From the IMG/VR virus record IMGVR_UViG_3300025816_000006, positions 1 to 64,000 of that record: DNA of 64,000 nucleotides; one strand, written 5' to 3'. The notes under the pieces were generated by a model. That model had not been told where the DNA came from. It saw only the letters and a program-made list of their open reading frames with translations, and ran no database searches. This DNA is from a virus. The translations under genes and the position numbers were made by a program. Shown one piece after another: positions 56,801-64,000 of the stretch; positions within the stretch are counted from its first letter, which is position 1; every line of letters starts with the position of its first letter.

Positions 56801-58262
56801 AAACACTACCTCAAAAATTGATTTCGCAAGAAGGAGGGCGTCTAGTCAGTTAGGCACAGACATCTCTGCTGCTAACGCAATTGGCACAATAAGTTCTATA
56901 CAAGCCGGTGTTGTTGCTGCCACCGGACGATTAGCTGGTGCTGCTGGGGGAGGAAGTTCAAATACCTTCCAAAATAGACAAGATAGATTATTCTTAGATA
57001 AAGCAAATAAAGATCTTGACGCATTGGCTACTTTTGCTAGAGAAAGAGCCAAGATCTACAAAGAAGAACTTGATATAGTTAAAAAGAAAAACGCTTTAGA
57101 AAGAAGCGCTCTTGACAAATTGATTTCTGGTGATACAATTGGTTTCATAGAAGATCAAGCCGCTGCTGCTGCTGCGTCTGCACTTAGAATGGGCGATGCT
57201 AGTACGGCGTTGCAGTTTTCTAGTAAAGCCCTGAGTGCAGGTTTTAAAAGCCTAGAGGGTCAGGGGCTTTCTGATGCAGACATGAGGACGGCAGCGCGTA
57301 CTGCGCTTGGTCCTTTCGCGAGCGCGAGAAATGTCGGAGTGTTATCACAAACAACTTCTGAAGAGTCAGCTATAAAAGCAGCTATAGATCAATCAGCTTC
57401 AATACTAGAGCAAATTGCTCCAGCAATTCAGGTGCTTGGTTCTGCTGATTTTAAAGTCAGTGTTGCTGGACTTAAAAAAGCAAATCAAGATTTCGTAAAC
57501 GCTCAAACCGAAGCAGCAAAAGCCTCTGAACAAATGGCAACATCTCTACAGAAATCTGCCGATCTAGCAAAGAAACAAGCGGAAGCCGCACAGGAAGCAA
57601 TTAAGGCTACAGAGGGTGTGATTGAAAGAGCAAATCAGGCACTATCTTCTGGTGACGCAAAGTCAAGTGTTGATATTGATGCTCGCGGAGCAAACGTTAA
57701 ACTTACTCTAGGTGCTGCCGGTGCAATTCCGGGACTTTCAGACGCTGTTAGTCTTTCTCAAGGTGGGCCAGTTTATGCTAGTCGTGGTATGTTTGTTCCT
57801 CGCGGTACAGATACAGTGCCAGCTATGCTCACGCCCGGAGAGTTTGTTGTAAATCGTGCTTCTGTGCAAAGAGGTAATAACTTACAAGTACTTCAGGCCA
57901 TGAATGGCAACGGCGCTGCTCCAGCCGCCGCTCCTGCTCAGGGAATGTCTAGAGGTGGTCCTGTTTATATGGACAAGGGAGGCACAGTGCCATCAACAGA
58001 CATGACTGCCATGTTTAAAACGTTTGAATCTTCTGCTAGAGTATTTAGTGATGCAGTAAGCAGGCTAACAGGATTTAAACTAAACGTACAGTTAGACCCT
58101 ACGAATGTAAATGTAAATCTAAACGGTGGGACATTCTTAAACCAGATGAAAAAAGAATTGAAAACAGAGCTATTAGAAATAGTTAGCGAAAGAATTAAAG
58201 GCTCAAGCTTTGACTTTACTGGCGATATACAAATGGACCCTTACACGCAAAGTATAGCTTAA
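50868..58262 (+). CDS. tape measure protein with internal nuclease-like repeats
   Basis: A 2464-residue tape measure. Residues about 100-290 are the TP901-type core (LATTRILAQAGIQARDLDVA, FVGPFEAVKQLSSAL). Three copies of a DTVPAMLTPGEFVIxxS-type module occur near 450, 965 and 2305. Residues 620-670 and 830-890 are two copies of a PD-(D/E)xK-like pattern (FxxxERF...PFDF...FVDAKRS; FEDV...APFDF...FVDAKTS). Hydrophobic glycine-rich stretches near 1400-1720 are membrane-like. At about 0.15 nm per residue it would set a tail near 370 nm. AGAGAGA precedes the ATG. Confidence 0.93.
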   Translation: MSKFVLTAQLQLKAPANTKQVVSQMRRQLSGINVNVGVKGAPQAQKQIAKVNQQVNKLNKTGTRLGKTFGLAINRFAAFTVASRAVSLFTNGLANATREAIDFERELVKISQVTGKTIQELSGLNNTITQLSVNLGTSSKDLLATTRILAQAGIQARDLDVALAALAKTTLAPTFEDITKTAEGAVAILAQFGQGVGALESQLGAINAVAGQFAVESGDLISVVRRTGGVFKAAGGDLNELLALFTSVRATTRESAESIATGLRTIFTRIQRPKTIEFLKQFGVELVDLNGKFVGPFEAVKQLSSALSGLGEGDIRFVQIAEELGGFRQIGKVIPLLQQFETAERARQAALEGGGSLTRDAATAQQALAVQITKVKEEFLALVRSISQTGSFQTFVKTTLDLASALISVADALKPIIPLLTAFAGIKLARGLAGFGSGIGAALKGGPRGFNSGGLVPGSGNRDTVPAMLTPGEFVIRKSSVSKMGVGALAEMNNSKYAKGGSVKIIDPIGQIAPRGAPGNSQSQTKTKTVGELSGKSSTLSRKFKAAGLKSGDTIDIQPQKVGQFTLDRGNQFAESDFMRDVVPSINAAIKKQLTAKIGSIGQFRSIGNDAKAKESLGGFAFERFAGAILGISPGGDTTPFDFALAGGRKKELEEETKNDPLAKFVDAKRSFVGAGQIVSKAIRDSRVQKQFIPVKGNQKKRRPKFFGGAIQKFALGGLAQKNRMGFAILDPDRKAQDMDAKVTRAQIRGAVKGTEGQRKALDKELSWSNKNFKVARQGLNAKTSEKFYSTLSREAAQGVSVAAAGLSSDLGLGSITVPETSKNLLADSIRKSGSMMGKVFEDVVNVMDGRGKFSPSPPGAPFDFKGGLQGALKDNYDKLPSTFVDAKTSYTEASAGEAQKKIINELAQTYQQTPTYANNKKGDKKGETQKQAAARMQREQKGQARLAKLRAKAGYNMGGAAPSDTVPALLTPGEFVINKSAASKIGKANLDRMNKQGVKGFADGGIVQRFVNGGQPKAVNFGNITNSGINLSAAAERRAAAGNEIKKQESTLVKALQSISKSVINAGIAITKTPQQIKGLDTAITNTSNAITKAGTNISSGLSGAGKVVQAVDSRIGNAFNKIVGVATKEGSLIQKSFSGVNRAVQSGQKLLSGGFSGVVNTINIKGPKVLDGVLRTIARKTPQLNDAFSFISKGIKVSGEGVTAALASAKNKISTSAPAAAGPKTRTVYSSKGTGAFGRTFDGRAAKVDAAQRSLEKRMKLQGVSARNTTKGLQALSVAAQQGGSRADMLAKGMAAAGVTVEKLKVAQQKAAAASEKAAKMAERRAEREKRGGGGRIDGMGAFFALSSISMMIPKVEGATEGLGAIQNASGDLIMQLGTFGFVVQSLGVKMNAFTAGIGGALAATYAITSVMDAYSGVHEKAKAAVEEGRIADAGAAAVSSQAQKDLNKLALGAAAAGATIGVVFGPAGTLVGGIVGGLVGTLAGIGVKLLPESTVNSFRDKFSTIFGTDSTALIKERAEAAAALKKAELNAADAADRAAEALKRIASGDETLLDAFQSGELTVNVQDFKRALAEATDVEKQAAKDRANTLEIENKGAVEAGGVLAGILTGAAAGAAIGSGFAGVGAIPGVVVGGIAGGIAGGGAGFGIARAFTGADERADAKVEAAKKAREETEKALNEAIKKRIPQFNQLGRELFRAGASFEDFVGKIESFPGFEDTGFEDLDPLVQKKLAQGFRNNAVAVAENTAAFSRITLGLRPVIAATSGLNVSLDRTISIVEGKFNGLSSALSTVEAGLSGATIDTSEFDQALAQINSEFKSFGVADSTINKLNKNFSALRIASGGFQDALEKVKDKVINDELGGKSIKEVIISELTNLQGLDDAGRKIIADVFGNVDFTGDDAEALAKGNLDVVLNKLDEAGKKAFEKSLAAGNALAEAQNKLVKIAEKTVSSQEKMIAAQIKSINLQEEAIKLRGKENTTSKIDFARRRASSQLGTDISAANAIGTISSIQAGVVAATGRLAGAAGGGSSNTFQNRQDRLFLDKANKDLDALATFARERAKIYKEELDIVKKKNALERSALDKLISGDTIGFIEDQAAAAAASALRMGDASTALQFSSKALSAGFKSLEGQGLSDADMRTAARTALGPFASARNVGVLSQTTSEESAIKAAIDQSASILEQIAPAIQVLGSADFKVSVAGLKKANQDFVNAQTEAAKASEQMATSLQKSADLAKKQAEAAQEAIKATEGVIERANQALSSGDAKSSVDIDARGANVKLTLGAAGAIPGLSDAVSLSQGGPVYASRGMFVPRGTDTVPAMLTPGEFVVNRASVQRGNNLQVLQAMNGNGAAPAAAPAQGMSRGGPVYMDKGGTVPSTDMTAMFKTFESSARVFSDAVSRLTGFKLNVQLDPTNVNVNLNGGTFLNQMKKELKTELLEIVSERIKGSSFDFTGDIQMDPYTQSIA

Positions 58263-58281
58263 AGGATATTAAGGATAAAAA

Positions 58282-61200
58282 ATGAAGTCTTGCGAAACAA
58301 TTTCGGTTACGATGAACGGTGTAGGCGACTTAGATCGTTGTACTGTCAGTATGGATTTAGGCGCTAGTCAGGAGTTGAATGGCGTTGGTTTTGTAGAACA
58401 AGCCAAAGTCACCAGAGTATGTACATCTAAAAAATTAATAACAACCGCTATTGGGTCTGGTCCTCTTTACGATATAACTCTTGATGAAATAATTGAAGAT
58501 GAGCATAAAAAATTCTTTGATGAACGCCCAGTAGAAGCGGTTATTGAGTATGAGAGAAAACTAGAGAAACCAGAGATCAATCGTGCGCTTCTTGGTGGCG
58601 AGCAGTTTGCTTTTTCTCCATCTTTAAATGAGCCAAACTACGGCAAATTTGATATTGAAGTTCCAAGTCTATTTATTGACAATCCAGAATCACACGCAAA
58701 ATCAGATTTTTGCAGGGTATTGAAAAGTAAGCTTAGTGGGGATGGCTCTACACTTGCTATTTTGGCTGATCGTGTAGATACCGGTGTAGACGGATTCAAA
58801 AACACGCAACTTTACATCTATAAAAGAAATGGCGAACAGTGGAATACACACAGTACTATTGTTGTTGATGAAACTTCTCTATCTGAAATATCTAATGAGA
58901 ACCAGTTTTACGGAAATAAATATCTTGACTCAAATCTTGCTATAAATAAAAATGGTGATTTTATAGCTGTGTCTTTCCTAGACAGGGGCGACAATTCCGA
59001 TCTTCTAGGCAGAGCGCATCTCTACAAGTTAGGATTTTCTACAAATGATGAGTACGACCTTTGCGCTCTTTCCGCGTTTCTTGGTGGCTTTGAGTATTTA
59101 GGTGTTGATTTATCACTAAGTGACGACGGAACCATTTTAGCGGCTTCTTCCAGAACTTGGAGTGGTTCGGCTTTCCCTAGATTTCAAGGTAATGTTCGCG
59201 TACTTAAATTTACTGAGACTTCTAGCACTGAACCGGCGGCTAATTTTCAGCAACTCGGAAGCACTCTGACTAGCAATATTTTTGGTCAATATTTTCGCGT
59301 AAATGCTTTTGGCGAAAAAATAGCGATAAATGGCAATGGAGATAGACTTGCTGTTTTAAGAATTGATACATCAACTGGTATTCAAAGCGAGAACACCAAG
59401 GCATTCGTAAATATATATGAATATCAGTCTGACGCTTGGGTTTTAGTTCAACAACTTGAAAATGATAAATTTCTGTTTGACCCCGGAGAAGAAGCGTACT
59501 TTGGGAACGATGGAGGAACTGGTTATAGACAAGAAGACAGTACCTCTGGTTTTGACCTTGCTATTAGTCAGGATGGTAAAGCTGTTGCTTTTGGTGCTAT
59601 AGACCCATTCCCAGATTCTTTTAATGACGCTCGCGGTGGGGCTGTTATAACTTGGAGGGAGACTTCAACAAATGTATGGAAAACATTAACGGTAATAAAA
59701 CCAGACTATACAAGAGAGAGAGACGACGCAGGGAGCTTTGATGCTGTGGGTCTTGGTGGAAATTTGAGCTTTTCTTCAGACGGCAAAAAGCTTATGATTT
59801 CTCAAGATAAGTCTGTCTGTGTATACGAGGATATATCTGAGTCTCCTGTTTCTAGCCCCTTACCCCAACCCGGATACTTTGTAGTTGGTTCAGCTGATTC
59901 TGACGACTGGGTAAAAGTTTCTCAAATAGATATATTTAATTGTCCACCAATTACACGTAACGACAAGATAAAAAGACCGTTTAATGCGTATCATCCTATA
60001 ACTGACGCTTCTATGAGTCAAGATGGCTCGTATGTAGTTATACTGAAAAATAATTTTATTCATCCAACTCAAGATGGATTTCTTGTACAGCCAGACCAAG
60101 CTTCTCAGCAAGCTGTTTATAAAGTTGATTACACCAAAGCCGTTAACAAGTTTGATAGAGACCTATTATCCAACTATATTGACTGGAAAGACGGCAGTAT
60201 ATCTTGTAAAGATTTAAAATTTCAAAGTGAGCTTGAAATAGATACTGATTCTCTACGAGATTATAGATGTATAGATTCCCCTTACAATGCTGACTTCAAA
60301 CAATCAGAAATTTTTCAGTCAGATGCAAACATAGAAGTTTCAGACAATATGTCCGTTTCTTTCTTTCTTAATGGCCCTACCAGTAATCTTTACTCATCTG
60401 ACCCTGTTATTAAAATATACAATTCTAATGGGTCTATGAGTGTGGGTTTAGACAATTTAAACAATTCTCAAGACCGACTTTTTTTAAGCTTCAATCAATT
60501 TGGAAGCTCCAGTATTGGATTCCTTAGATCGTCTGAAGATCCTGCGCATTATGATTCAGATCAATTTGGTGGACTCTATGAAATAAAAGCGGATAATAAC
60601 TATGAGTCTGACTGGCATCATTATTGTATAACATCAGAGTCTCATCCTTCTGACCCAGATCTAAATATAATAAAAGGCTATGTGGATGGAAGATTCATAG
60701 ACCAAATAACAATAGAGAATATTCCAGACAATTCAAATCTCTTTGGCTGTAAGCTTAGTCTAGATAGCCCCAGAACAGCTTTAGATCCTTATGACGGGGA
60801 AGAAAGGCAAGACTTTAACGGAAACTTAACGCCTGCTTACGACGATATAAGGGTTTACAATAAAACTTTATCCCAAAATGAAATCAATCTTCTTGCTAGT
60901 CATAGAGTAAAAGTTACTAGAAGAGATATTTATTTCTACGATTACTTAAAAGAAGAAAATGGCGTAATTTCTTTAGAGTACAATAGATCAACATATAAAG
61001 ATGTTCCTATTTCTTCTTTCTGTAAAGATCAACCCATACCAGCGCCGCCAGATTTTGCGGGATGTGATTTTGGTACAGAATGTGTTATAGACGCTGAAAT
61101 TAAATTCTGTTATGATTCCACCTTACCGAACATTGTTCCTATATTTGGTTTGTATGCAAGTGGTATAAGTGGTGTTGGCTTTTTAGAATCTAACTCTCCT

Positions 61201-64000
61201 CCGCATATTCAGTTAGTATCCTACCATCAAAAAAATCTTCTAGGAAGAGGTATAATATTTGATGGTGGCTTAATGGCGCACAGCCTCAACTTGAAAATGA
61301 GCGGTGTGTCTGATCTCTCAACTGGATTTGTTGATAAGTATAACGGAAGTTTCTTTGATTTATCTGCTGTGCAAAAACTTTATCCCTCAAGTGACATCTC
61401 GAATGTTGGCTTTGTTAGCTCTGATGGCGATTTTGATTTATTCAACAAGATAGACGAAGGTGTTTACGAAGGTGATTGGCAGATAGACAGCACTAGAATT
61501 TCTGATGACTCTGAGTCTTATGTTCAGCTAATTGCCCCTGACACAAAAGGTAGCTTCTCGTATGAGTGCGGAATTACAAATACTTTGTTTGATCCAGAAG
61601 AATCTCTAATTAGGTTTAGATTGTCTGGACCTACTTCTACTAGTGACTGCGCATTGCCGCCTAGATACACAATTAAAAACATAAAACTCAAAGATCCCCA
61701 AGGAACTTTGATAACACAATATGAAGACATTGTGTTTATTGGTGACTCTGATTTTGATAATGATATAAACTACACAAGTGTTGTTAGATCAGAAAAAATA
61801 AATAAAGTTAAGGGTTTTTATAGGTGGCAGGATACTTATCCCACACTAGATAGTGGAAATGCGCCTCACGGATTCTCTTTATCTTTTGATATTGATGCTG
61901 AAGATCTCGGCGCAGAGTTTACTTTAGGCTACAGCAAAGCATTCAAAGAAGACACAACGCAACTAAGTTCGCCCTCAATAAATAATTCACTAAGAATATC
62001 TGCAATAGAAATATTGACAAGTGGTAGAGCTTCAAATTATCAAGAACACTATATAAACTTGATGACCCCGGTTGTAGATACTGGCAGAAGAATTGAGAAG
62101 TGTTTCCATCCGACCTTCTTCCCTAAGTTTGATTTTGACACAGGAATTTGGCCGTCCGTTAGCAGTATCTGGTATGCAAACAACGATGTAGATTATTCTA
62201 ATCAAAGCACTCAGGGGTCTTTACAGTTATTGGAAAATATTAGAGACCCAGAAGATGATACCTTTGCTATCCTAAACTCTATGGGAGATATAGAAAATTC
62301 TGGTAAGCTGACGCTTAAATTTGGCTATAGCCCATCTTCACAAAAAGAAATTCAAGCGGGTAGTTTTTCAGATGCGTTCGGAGAAGGTAGGAATAAAAGA
62401 GATAATATTTGGTTCAGTCCTTCTGGCGCGTTCTCTGGACTAACGACAAGCACAACAGATATTGATCACAACTTCTTTAAGTTTGACTCCATAACGCTTA
62501 AAGTCAGGGCTAAAAAAGCTGTAGGTAGTAGAGACTATGTGTTAGATGTAGTTGGATACAGCGATGACTGCCTCTTGAATGTAACTTCTGCTGTTGGCGG
62601 TTTCTTGCAAAATACTTCTGGGGTCACATTCCCTGATCACTCAGATGATAGCTTGGTGTTCTATGGTAATACCGGAAGCATACCAACGACATCTGGATTT
62701 AAAAATGTAGATGATCTTGGTCTATCTACTGAGCCGTTCTCTAATAAAGATCATTACTTTGAGTCTAATTCTACGAACAATGCTGGTGGAGATCACTATC
62801 TCTTAACAACTTACCCTACTGTCACGTCTACTGAATTTGAATGGTACGAAATACCCCTAAAAGCTTACGAAGACAACGTAGAAATTGGTAGATCGAAACA
62901 GTATAATTTAAGTTCATTGCTTGAAAGATTGTACCTAGATATTTACCCCTTGCCAACTGGCGCTGCTATTTCAAATATTCATTTGTGTGTAAGGTATGCG
63001 CCACAAAATGCATTTAACCTTACCTCTCAAGGTGGAGAAAAGATAGGCAGAATTGCAGACGGAAGGACTGAAGGCTCTTACTTCCCAACTTCCAGACAGT
63101 CTAATGACTTGATTATAAATGCTGGCTCTGGTTTTAATCCGTTGTCGTACATATCTGGAATACCTCAAGCCTTTACAACCCCTGACAGCTTAAAATCTAA
63201 CTACTCCAGAAGATGGAGAGGTATGGAGGGTACTGTACAAGGTCCATATGACGTAGATCAGTTTGGATTTGGGTTTGAAAACCCACACCTAGATTATCCA
63301 TTCATATCAGGTTTCTACTTGTTTGAGGATAACTCCACAACTATAAGACCTGTTGTTGGCGCGTTGACTGGAACGCTTACGACATCATATGATAATTTCC
63401 AATTTACAAATATAGGCTGGAGATTCTCTAACAGCGGATTGTTTACTGATCGCTGGCCTACTTACTCTACTCCTTACACAACGACGGACTGGACTGCATT
63501 AGAAGATGGCTCTAATAACTTCCAAAACCATGAGTTATACGGTCAAGTTGCAGATGCGTTTAGAAATGTTGTAAGAATATCTGGTCAAAATTCATTCATT
63601 AACTTTGGTAATATCAACTATGGACCTCAAGGAGACTTAGGTCTTTCTGTTTACATAAGATTTACTCCAGACGCTAATGTTTCTGGTGCTAATTATAACC
63701 TGTTCAACAGTGGCGTTCTTGTTTCTAAGTATGACGCTGGACAAGACATTGAGTTCTGCTTAGGTTACTCTGACGGTTATTTGGTCGCCAAAGCTAAAGA
63801 CGCTACTAGTGGATCAATCAAACAAGCTATTGATACGGTTAAATATTCAGGATATCAGTATCCTCTGAGTGTTATCATGACTTACAATGATGACAATTCA
63901 CATAAGTTAAAACTTTATACCGACAATGAATTTGAGTCAAACTGGACTACGCTTCGCGCTACATCTGACTCATTCTACATGGACGTTAATAGTAGCGATT
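58282..64000 (+). CDS. giant tail-tip/baseplate protein, partial
   Basis: The gene is open for at least 1906 codons to the window edge; ATG at 58282 follows AAGGATATTAAGGAT. Residues about 150-540 contain repeated FG-GAP-like strands (LAINKNGDFIAVSF, LSDDGTILAASSRTW, INGNGDRLAVLR), a seven-bladed propeller type. Residues about 690-880 are a LamG domain (MSVSFFLNG...WHHYCITS...DDIRVYNKTLSQ), and a further LamG-like stretch begins near 1775 (GLSVYIRFTPDANVS). Tail-tip or receptor-binding component by position after the tape measure. The C-terminus is outside the window. Confidence 0.8.
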   Translation, partial: MKSCETISVTMNGVGDLDRCTVSMDLGASQELNGVGFVEQAKVTRVCTSKKLITTAIGSGPLYDITLDEIIEDEHKKFFDERPVEAVIEYERKLEKPEINRALLGGEQFAFSPSLNEPNYGKFDIEVPSLFIDNPESHAKSDFCRVLKSKLSGDGSTLAILADRVDTGVDGFKNTQLYIYKRNGEQWNTHSTIVVDETSLSEISNENQFYGNKYLDSNLAINKNGDFIAVSFLDRGDNSDLLGRAHLYKLGFSTNDEYDLCALSAFLGGFEYLGVDLSLSDDGTILAASSRTWSGSAFPRFQGNVRVLKFTETSSTEPAANFQQLGSTLTSNIFGQYFRVNAFGEKIAINGNGDRLAVLRIDTSTGIQSENTKAFVNIYEYQSDAWVLVQQLENDKFLFDPGEEAYFGNDGGTGYRQEDSTSGFDLAISQDGKAVAFGAIDPFPDSFNDARGGAVITWRETSTNVWKTLTVIKPDYTRERDDAGSFDAVGLGGNLSFSSDGKKLMISQDKSVCVYEDISESPVSSPLPQPGYFVVGSADSDDWVKVSQIDIFNCPPITRNDKIKRPFNAYHPITDASMSQDGSYVVILKNNFIHPTQDGFLVQPDQASQQAVYKVDYTKAVNKFDRDLLSNYIDWKDGSISCKDLKFQSELEIDTDSLRDYRCIDSPYNADFKQSEIFQSDANIEVSDNMSVSFFLNGPTSNLYSSDPVIKIYNSNGSMSVGLDNLNNSQDRLFLSFNQFGSSSIGFLRSSEDPAHYDSDQFGGLYEIKADNNYESDWHHYCITSESHPSDPDLNIIKGYVDGRFIDQITIENIPDNSNLFGCKLSLDSPRTALDPYDGEERQDFNGNLTPAYDDIRVYNKTLSQNEINLLASHRVKVTRRDIYFYDYLKEENGVISLEYNRSTYKDVPISSFCKDQPIPAPPDFAGCDFGTECVIDAEIKFCYDSTLPNIVPIFGLYASGISGVGFLESNSPPHIQLVSYHQKNLLGRGIIFDGGLMAHSLNLKMSGVSDLSTGFVDKYNGSFFDLSAVQKLYPSSDISNVGFVSSDGDFDLFNKIDEGVYEGDWQIDSTRISDDSESYVQLIAPDTKGSFSYECGITNTLFDPEESLIRFRLSGPTSTSDCALPPRYTIKNIKLKDPQGTLITQYEDIVFIGDSDFDNDINYTSVVRSEKINKVKGFYRWQDTYPTLDSGNAPHGFSLSFDIDAEDLGAEFTLGYSKAFKEDTTQLSSPSINNSLRISAIEILTSGRASNYQEHYINLMTPVVDTGRRIEKCFHPTFFPKFDFDTGIWPSVSSIWYANNDVDYSNQSTQGSLQLLENIRDPEDDTFAILNSMGDIENSGKLTLKFGYSPSSQKEIQAGSFSDAFGEGRNKRDNIWFSPSGAFSGLTTSTTDIDHNFFKFDSITLKVRAKKAVGSRDYVLDVVGYSDDCLLNVTSAVGGFLQNTSGVTFPDHSDDSLVFYGNTGSIPTTSGFKNVDDLGLSTEPFSNKDHYFESNSTNNAGGDHYLLTTYPTVTSTEFEWYEIPLKAYEDNVEIGRSKQYNLSSLLERLYLDIYPLPTGAAISNIHLCVRYAPQNAFNLTSQGGEKIGRIADGRTEGSYFPTSRQSNDLIINAGSGFNPLSYISGIPQAFTTPDSLKSNYSRRWRGMEGTVQGPYDVDQFGFGFENPHLDYPFISGFYLFEDNSTTIRPVVGALTGTLTTSYDNFQFTNIGWRFSNSGLFTDRWPTYSTPYTTTDWTALEDGSNNFQNHELYGQVADAFRNVVRISGQNSFINFGNINYGPQGDLGLSVYIRFTPDANVSGANYNLFNSGVLVSKYDAGQDIEFCLGYSDGYLVAKAKDATSGSIKQAIDTVKYSGYQYPLSVIMTYNDDNSHKLKLYTDNEFESNWTTLRATSDSFYMDVNSSD

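Noticed and set aside
42432-58262. Contractile tail (sheath and baseplate wedge set)
   Set aside because: No sheath-like gene lies next to the tube and no baseplate wedge is recognised; the window ends before the complete tail module, so it is not excluded.

Overview
The window is part of a large, AT-rich tailed-phage genome. It holds an early or accessory arm of tiny leftward genes (about 1-9.5 kb) and a long rightward virion module (about 10-64 kb). The rightward arm has TerL, portal, protease/scaffold, capsid protein, a tail tube protein, paired tail chaperones, a 2464-residue tape measure and then a very large tail-tip protein. A two-domain tube protein, a long tape measure and no visible sheath gene suggest a long flexible (siphovirus-type) tail. 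The host cannot be fixed. Consensus sigma-70 promoters, a lipoprotein and a DUF1289 protein point to a Gram-negative bacterium.

Left arm (minus strand). About twenty-five genes of 26-168 codons are read leftward in short units. Nearly all have near-consensus promoters (TTGACA, 16-17 bp, TATAAT) followed by CAA-rich leaders. Two further promoter types occur: one with a 16-17 bp palindrome exactly 10 bp upstream of the -10 box (four copies), and a 60 bp element (two copies). Six copies of an ~85 bp three-hairpin element sit at the 3' ends of units, spaced 1.26-1.45 kb apart. A block at 4.3-5.2 kb has two strong promoters but no convincing gene; it carries tRNA T-arm signatures and cloverleaf-like pairings. 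Many genes here are below 60 codons, including membrane and zinc-finger microproteins. One zinc-ribbon gene overlaps the DUF1289 gene out of frame.

Right arm (plus strand). A perfect sigma-70 promoter at 9958 starts the series. It opens with two unknown proteins, a gp55-like sigma factor, a probable small terminase, GDP-mannose 4,6-dehydratase, HNH and ERCC4 nucleases, a ClpP-like protease, TerL, portal, protease with nested scaffold, decoration and capsid proteins. Several gaps or gene junctions carry GTGTATAATA (one diverged) without a -35 box, a candidate late promoter for the phage sigma factor.

From 22 to 45 kb lies a fibre and sugar region: repeat-rich fibres, an RCC1-like propeller carrying a dockerin-like calcium module, three tandem LamG lectin proteins, two glycosyltransferases, a phosphoribosyltransferase/HAD fusion, a sulfotransferase-like and a pyruvyltransferase-like protein. 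With the dehydratase this looks like a phage-encoded pathway that makes and attaches sugars, perhaps on the virion itself. From 42 to 64 kb come the head-tail connectors, tube, chaperones, tape measure and an incomplete giant tail-tip protein with FG-GAP-like and LamG-like parts.
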